Positions 57,866 through 64,000 of a stretch of DNA of 64,000 nucleotides are shown here, piece by piece. The notes under the pieces are model-generated. The model searched no databases, had not been told where the DNA came from, and saw nothing but the letters and a program-made list of their open reading frames with translations. Position 1 is the first letter of the stretch. Each line of letters starts with the position of its first letter. Made by a program: the position numbers and the translations under genes. This DNA comes from Amblyomma americanum (lineage: Eukaryota > Arthropoda > Arachnida > Ixodida > Ixodidae): the NCBI RefSeq assembly GCF_052857255.1, contig NC_135500.1, positions 160,405,189-160,469,188 of the forward strand. Direction: 5' to 3'.

Positions 57866-58066
57866 AAGGAAATGACTCAGTAACTGTCTCATATACCTCG
57901 ATGGTCACCTGAAACGCACCGTAAAGGAGGGAATAAAGTAGAACGTGAAAAAAAGGAAGAAAGAGGAGCCGTAGTGAAGGGCTCCGGAATGTTTTCGACC
58001 ACCTGGGGATCTTTTACCTGCACTGATATCGCACAGCGTATGGGCGCCTTTTGCGTTTCGCCTCCA
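57866..58066 (-). mobile_element. SINE (type A), head missing
   Basis: On the minus strand: GATGGAGGCGAAACGC, GGCGCCCATACGCTGTGCGA, AAGATCCCCAGGTGGTCGAA, CCGGAGCCCTTCACTACGGC, CAGGTGACCATCGAGGTATA and a CCTTTTC end. Many substitutions relative to the copy at 52854. The tRNA-like head is absent, being replaced at its 5' edge by another SINE piece in opposite orientation. Confidence 0.8.
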
Positions 58067-58135
58067 TCGCAAGAGGCGCCCGTGTGCTGTGCAATGTAAG
58101 TGCACGTTAAACGTCCCCAGATGGCCGAAATTTAG
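58067..58135 (+). mobile_element. SINE core fragment, head-to-head with its neighbour
   Basis: GCAAGAGGCGCCCGTGTGCT followed by GTGCAATGTAAGTGCACGTT, AAACGTCCCCAGATGGCCG and AAATT is the SINE core on the plus strand. It abuts the minus-strand copy directly, giving an inverted pair with a potential 55-60-bp stem. Confidence 0.75.
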
Positions 58136-61100
58136 GCAAATGAACAGTAAAAATATTCTGCACATAGGATAAGTTTGCGCAAGAATAGCGTTAGGCAACA
58201 TTAAGAATTTATCATTGTCTAGCGTTACCAAACAAGTATTTTAAAGGTGCTTAGCATCTCTTTCCATTCACACTGGGTAAAAATTAATAAAATGAAAAAA
58301 TTAATCAATATCTGTGGACTAATGATGTTAGATGTCTGAATCGTAACTTGAAAATGCAAGTTTTTATTGATATTGGAAATTATCGACGCTTTTAAATGCC
58401 AGTATTTGAGCTTATACTATTGCCTCAAAGGTGACAAACAAAAGAAAGCTGATGTACTCAACGCATAAAGCATACAGTCCACTGCTCGTTCCTCCGTGCA
58501 TGCGTCTACTGCGAAACGGCAAGTTAAAGATTCGAAAATAGTATCAGGATCTGAACACTTGCGGTTTATCACTTCCGTCACTCGACAGAGAGGTTATATG
58601 AAACTCCGTCCACAGAGGGCAATGAGGCTACATTTGTGCCTAGGTTACGGTGCACTTGCATGCTTAGAAGTTTAAACCTTCGGGCGCATCCTCTCATTTG
58701 AGCAGTGTACAATCCTTTTTGCACAGCTATTACCATTAGTGCGGCCTGTGTCTCATATTTTACCTTCGCCCCACCGTTGGCTCATAAAGATGGACATATT
58801 AGTCTCACTTTCTGGAAATTCTATCCGGATAACAATCATTCTGGGTACGCGCTTTGGCAGTAAAATATCTACGTTCCTTAATGTTAAATTGAATGTTTTC
58901 TTCTATACTGCAATACTGCTTCGTGTAATACTATTTCGTGTGAAACCTTAGGATTATAAAATCTAGCATTTATTTTCACGTAAAAAAAACCTGAAGATTT
59001 AAGTAAATTAAAATCTTCTATTTGTTCAGCGAAAGTCTTCACAAATATATTTCATCACATCAAAAGCATCGCAAGCGCGCTAACCGGTTTCGTCTATAAA
59101 AAGCAATGATAAAAAGCTATGGGTGTGCGGTGAAAACCTTGAAATACAATGTCACCTGAATATTAATGCCTTCAATGTTGTCCATGAAACAACGCCAATT
59201 CAAACTAGTAAATAAATATGCTTTAGATGCTGGTTAAGAAAGATGCGATTTACACACATTCCAAAACTACGATTTTATATCTGTTTTAGTGGCCGTTAAT
59301 TTAAAGCCCAAATCAGAGTCTGAAAAGTTTCGTAAAATAGGCAGCATTTTCAGCATTTTTGAAAAATGCAGCCACCTAGTTCGTCTCGTAAATGACCGAA
59401 TAATTAAGACGTTGTTTACTACAAACACAGTGAAAGTGCAAATGTAGACACAGTTTGAAGAACCACAATGTCCTAAACTGTTAGAAGTCGAATTAGTGTT
59501 TGCCGCGTGCACACCTGACCTATACATCCTAATCAACATGCTGAGTTTTTATGCCATCAGGCTTCATAATGTATTCCGTACAGTAAGAACCCACTCAAAA
59601 AGATACGCGTGAACGAAAGCTTTAGAAGCGAGCATCTTAATACCTTCGACTAGCTGCTCCTGCATTCTCCTCAAGTCGCTGAGTACTCACGCAGACTATT
59701 TTTAAACGTGCAAAATTTGTTCATTACAGCTGTAAAAAAACTATGAGCCCCAGGTACTTAAAACAAATATGAACCCATCACCCCCATTTAGATTTGATGC
59801 AAAACTTCACTTAATTTAGTTTTATAGCTGTCATCATTCACTATTTCCTAACTGTGGCAATAACTGTAAAAAGAAATGATAAAAAGCTTTCTTGGAAATG
59901 TGGACTAAGCAAGGGCACCAAGTTATGCTAAAAACAGCGAGGCTTACAAACACCTTTAGCATTTCCTTCAGTGTGGTTAGAGCTTCACAGCATTCTTAAA
60001 TAGCAACCCAGAAACATCACCAGCCTCTGTGAGCATGCCTTTTCTATACACGTAGCAAAGCCTACAGCGTAAACTGGAAAAGTGCGTATTTATTTGAAAC
60101 TACGTAAACTGGCGCGAAATTACTTTTCTTCGCAGCGTACAAAGAGGCACGCAAAAATCTTGGCAAATATCTTCGTAACTGACCTCCTAAACTTCTTCGT
60201 CAAAGACCTGGTCATAGCTGCCTCACTGCACGCTGAGCACGCTAGTCACCCGATATATCGTCGGCTAAGCTAGAGTATGCATAAAGTAGGATAAAAAAAC
60301 TAAACGTAGCGCCTCTGTGCAAGAATAAAACATTGTCCAGCCCTACGGGAGCACATTACGGAAGATTTGTTGCCTCTCCCACTTATGGGAACGACTGGTT
60401 TACCGCTACCCGTCTCATATTCTGGCATGTTCATCCTCGTTCCTTGCAGCCCCAGTCTTATGCGACTCCGCAACCGCAACAGCTCCTGCGTAGGCATTGG
60501 ATAGCTTTGGCGTCATATAAGCCCTGCGTTGGTCGGATGCTGCGCACCTTTCTTGCCCTTTAATCGCTCACCTTCGTCTTCAGCGTTCTTTCCCCAAGCC
60601 AGTAACCTTGTGGCGGAAATGCGTATGCCGGGGGCTGCTGCTGTGCACGGGAATGTTGCTATGGAGTTAGGTTTGGCTTTGGTCTTAGTACCTGAGTGGC
60701 CCTCGTTCGTTCTCTTTTCCCTGTCACAATTTATGTACCCCAAGGAAATATTTTTATAAATATAAGTATACTTATTTGCTTAAGCATGCACGAGTTCCTG
60801 GGTTTAATGACCAGTTTTACTTTTTATTGTTGTTTACATTTTTTCTTTTTTTAACGAGGGTGGCGTACCATTAGTCTAAAATCTCCGTTATTTTCAATCA
60901 CATATAGCGTGTGTTTGACAGATGTTCCTTTTTCAAGTGAGCACTTTTTTGACGATTTGGTTTCACACATTGCGACGTAGATCAATATTTTTCTCAACTA
61001 TCAGCAATTGTTATGCGAGTTGGACGCGCAATTTACACTGCAATTTCTTTGTAATGAGATTCCTTTGTAATGAGCACTAGACCACTCGTCAAAAGGTTAT

Positions 61101-63639
61101 TCGCATCTATATTGTTGCTCCTACTGAACCTCGAGCTTAAAGAGTCATCCACCGGGAAATGAAAGGGAGCGCGTTTGAGATATCTGCGTGTGGAAAAAGC
61201 GCCCACATTGACTTCAGTGGTGTAACTTTCGCGTGGTCGAAGTAATCTGGCATTGACTCTCGTTTCTGGAAGATACCCGTGAAGACACACTGTCCGCAAA
61301 GTGTTACACGGAAGTGAAATTGGTTCTGTCGCACCAGCGATCATATGCTCGTTTTTCTGTCTTGCCTGAGTTAAGCAGAGCTCATGGTATAATTTGGTAC
61401 GATGCGCGTAAACGTAGCTGTCTTTCTCAGCTGAAGTCTGTCACTACTATGTCGGAATTATAAGACGTGCAACACCAAAAAAAATAGCGAGGAAACAAAA
61501 ACACCTTAATAAATTCTCATAGATGTCTGGATTTCTAAAATAAAAAGGAATGGTGTACCAGCTGGATAACTGCCTGACAATTTCAATTTTTCTTTCTTTA
61601 AGTGTTAGGTGGTCGATATCAAATTTAACGCTTTATAAATGGACACTGACAACACCATGATCGAATATTGCTTTTCGCCGTATATTTAGATTGTTTACAT
61701 TTTGTTCGTTTGTTCGGCAAAAAAATACGTACTTATGATTGAGGAATTTGCTGTTTAAAACTAAGTATTTTTTTCCTGCCGTTTTACTTAAACTAATCCC
61801 GCCGGTGATGACGTAGAGGTAACTATGTACTTCATCGCAGTTTGGAAGTGGATGGACGTGCTTTGTAACACCAAAGATGACCAGACGAAGAATCGCTTCC
61901 CGTAATCATATAGTGCCTGTGAAAGGGACTGAAGGACCGACGTCTGGTTGCATCGTTTATGAGTTTTTTACTTTATTAATGCGGCATTTTAAGCGACCTT
62001 ATGTTGATCGCAGTTAGAAAGCCGCATTTAATCGATATAAGTAAACTAAATATTTCTTCAGTGCCTGTTTAACGAAGAAATGCATTTCCGGAGTTGCAAG
62101 TTATATTTTTAATTACTTTCAAAAGCATACCTCGCTTTTCAGCAGCTGGAAATTCGGCAGCCAAGTTCCTTCAGTAAGAGCCTATTACTCTCATTCCGCC
62201 TAGTGAACAATCTAACAAGTTAACGCGCTCTGTATTAAAACAAATTCAACAGATTCAGCTAATATATTGGAAGCATGGCTTTGAATTTTTCATATGGAGC
62301 ACATAGTGTTGAGCGTGCAGAGGGCTTCTACTGCATATTTTATACTTTACTTCCAGGTACACACACGTAAATTCGTTGTTAAGTGATTATCAGTAACAGT
62401 TTAGGACATTTTTTATGTTACGAATGGCTTTCAAAAAACCACCCTAAAACATGCCACTAGATCGTTTTTGTGTAGCTTTTAGCCACTCAATCTAGTTCCT
62501 GTTCCAATGTATTGATGTATATTGGTTTTGTAATTTGGCTTTATACCTCATGGGATCGCAAGCAATAAAAGTGTGAAATGAAACGCGAACAAGATATCTG
62601 TAACGCGAACTGCAAAATAGGAAGATATTAAACTAAGGGACCCACTAGTAGAGCGACTGATCCTCGCATTGATGGCGTAAAGGCCGCTCTTCGGAAATCC
62701 TAACAAGCCACACCTGTATTTTCCTCTTTACGCGCTGATATCTTTTATTGCTGCGCTCGCGATCTAGTTATCTTGTTCGCTTTGCATTCGACGTTCATGA
62801 AACCTGTTTGTTCTTTCGTGCAAACAACGGTCGGTTCTCGGTATAACGGGATTACACGGTATATTTCGTTAGAAATGTTTACTGTAATGTTATTTTTAGA
62901 CAAGGCACCGCTATGGCCATCTTCATAGAATGTACTGAAGCGTTTAAATTTACGACATCACCTCTTTACGTCATAGGCCGCGGCAAAGAGGCATACATTA
63001 GAAAGGGTGCGGAAAAGTAAGGACAGAAGGCAGAGACAGATAGTCATTCTATTATAGGACGCCTATAGAGCACGTAGTTAATCTGGCACCCAGTTGAAGA
63101 CGATGAGCTAGATTTGAAGCGGCGCCGATGATAGACACCCACCCGAGGGGATGTTTGGAGAGCGGGGATAAGAGCAGCGGACCGGACGTGAGGACATGAC
63201 CCAACAGAAGACATAACCTACAGTTATCGACATACTCGTTTTCTGAATTTTCATTGCAGTGATATTCTTTCGAATTATCATAGTGACGGCTCTCTGCTCG
63301 TCATTATTTCATTTTCCCACTGACTCACAGCCTTTACTCCTTGAGGAGCATGCAATAAAAGAACAGTTTGCAAAGACCTGTGGTTTTGCATAGGCACTAT
63401 GTGGTCAACGTAAAATGATACTGCACACAAATAAAATTACACCAATAATGTAAATTGTTCAGAGCAAGGCGATAAGAGGCAACTACAGTAATCTCTTGCA
63501 TAAGAAGAGTTTTACAGGTGTTAGGTTCTAATTAGTGCATATGAGATCAGTGCATTTTGAGCAAAAATTCATTTTAAATGAAAGTAGTAGTATTAATATT
63601 GGGCATATGAGAACCATCTTCCGGCACCCACGACCGGAG
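58136..63639. other. No gene recognised
   Basis: About 5.5 kb of AT-rich DNA. One plus-strand segment at 60445-60562 is slightly suggestive (a pyrimidine-rich TTCCTTGCAG followed by an open frame starting PQSYATPQPQQLLRR), but there is no family match and no partner exon. Nothing else could be supported. Confidence 0.4.
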
Positions 63640-63925
63640 TCAAACTTTGTCACGTGCCAACAAACAGAAAAGCCAGATCAGACCTGCCGCCTGTCACGAG
63701 TGGCAGGTGGCATAGTGGAGGTAGAGAAATCCCCCTCTCGCCTTGTGGGGAAAAGAGGGCAGAGACTTTAAGGTGGCTGGTGTGGGCAGTACCCTTTGAC
63801 CTGCTAAGGTTTCTACGCAGAAAAGCGAGCTGCGACCTGCCCCCTTCCAGGGTAGGAAGGGGCGGGGGTAAGAGAAAAATCGCTTGTTCTACTTGCACGC
63901 AGCGCGACTTTTTGGCCATGCTGAT
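63640..63925. repeat. Two-unit diverged tandem repeat, period about 153 bp, with hairpins
   Basis: Units align at AGAAAAGC(C/G)AG (63666 and 63819), then GACCTGCC(G/C)CC, a G-rich inverted partner, AGAGAAA and GACTTT. Each unit holds its own hairpin: CCTGCCGCCTG..CAGGTGG in unit 1, and CCTGCCCCCTTCC..GGAAGGGGCGGGG in unit 2. The hairpin sequence differs between units although its position is kept. No coding capacity. Confidence 0.55.
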
Positions 63926-64000
63926 GACAGAAACTGAAGCACTGCAACATATGAAGATGTTGTTCGTCTCCGCTTCTTTGTCTTTGTCTTCTCTGCGCTA

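Overview
The window looks like nuclear DNA of an arachnid, most probably a hard tick (Ixodidae, probably metastriate). Nothing identifies the species directly. The inference rests on several things: many copies of tRNA-headed SINEs resembling those described from ixodid ticks (Ruka-like), decayed CR1/L2-group LINEs, Penelope-like remnants with a GIY-YIG coding stretch, short GC3-rich exons separated by long AT-richer introns, and an M13 (neprilysin-like) gene of the divergent kind that is greatly expanded in ticks. There is no sign of operons, bacterial genes or CRISPR arrays.

Two protein-coding loci can be supported, both on the minus strand. (1) An M13-like gene occupies 30148 down to 23817. 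It has two exons whose splice phases fit exactly and give a 675-residue type II membrane protein. The zinc-protease motif HExxH is replaced by ELLWR, the ENIAD-type third ligand site is not recognisable, and the C-terminal catalytic His/Arg segment is missing. It should be a catalytically dead M13 pseudoenzyme. (2) A dispersed multi-exon gene of unknown family runs from 49742 down to 34888. Six short exons with good splice sites and mostly compatible phases encode hydrophobic segments, a hydrophilic loop and a proline-rich C-terminal tail. It looks like a multi-pass membrane protein. Its 5' end and probably some internal exons were not found.

The rest is non-coding or mobile-element-derived. 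Left part (1-23.8 kb): a LINE reverse transcriptase relic (5.2-5.9 kb), a 116-bp near-perfect palindrome (7.6 kb), a fairly fresh CR1/L2-type LINE (10.4-12.65 kb) whose 3' end lies in a 235-bp tandem duplication, a SINE nested inside another SINE with both target-site duplications intact (13.87-14.53 kb), a minus-strand LINE tail (17.7-18.5 kb) and a probable piggyBac relic (19 kb). Middle (30-34 kb): a 122-bp tandem duplication and a large diverged inverted repeat (about 0.9-kb arms) interrupted by a SINE. Right part (35-64 kb): the dispersed gene, a Penelope-like relic bounded by 62-bp inverted repeats (39.76-40.44 kb), further palindromic repeat ends of the same look, a second copy of the 13.6-kb repeat at 51.2 kb, a full-length SINE with perfect target-site duplication (52.85 kb), head-to-head SINE fragments (58.07 kb) and a 153-bp tandem repeat at the right edge.

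The most notable item is the M13 pseudoenzyme. The most notable structural items are the nested SINE, the large inverted repeat and the family of GCGCT-containing palindromic repeat ends.
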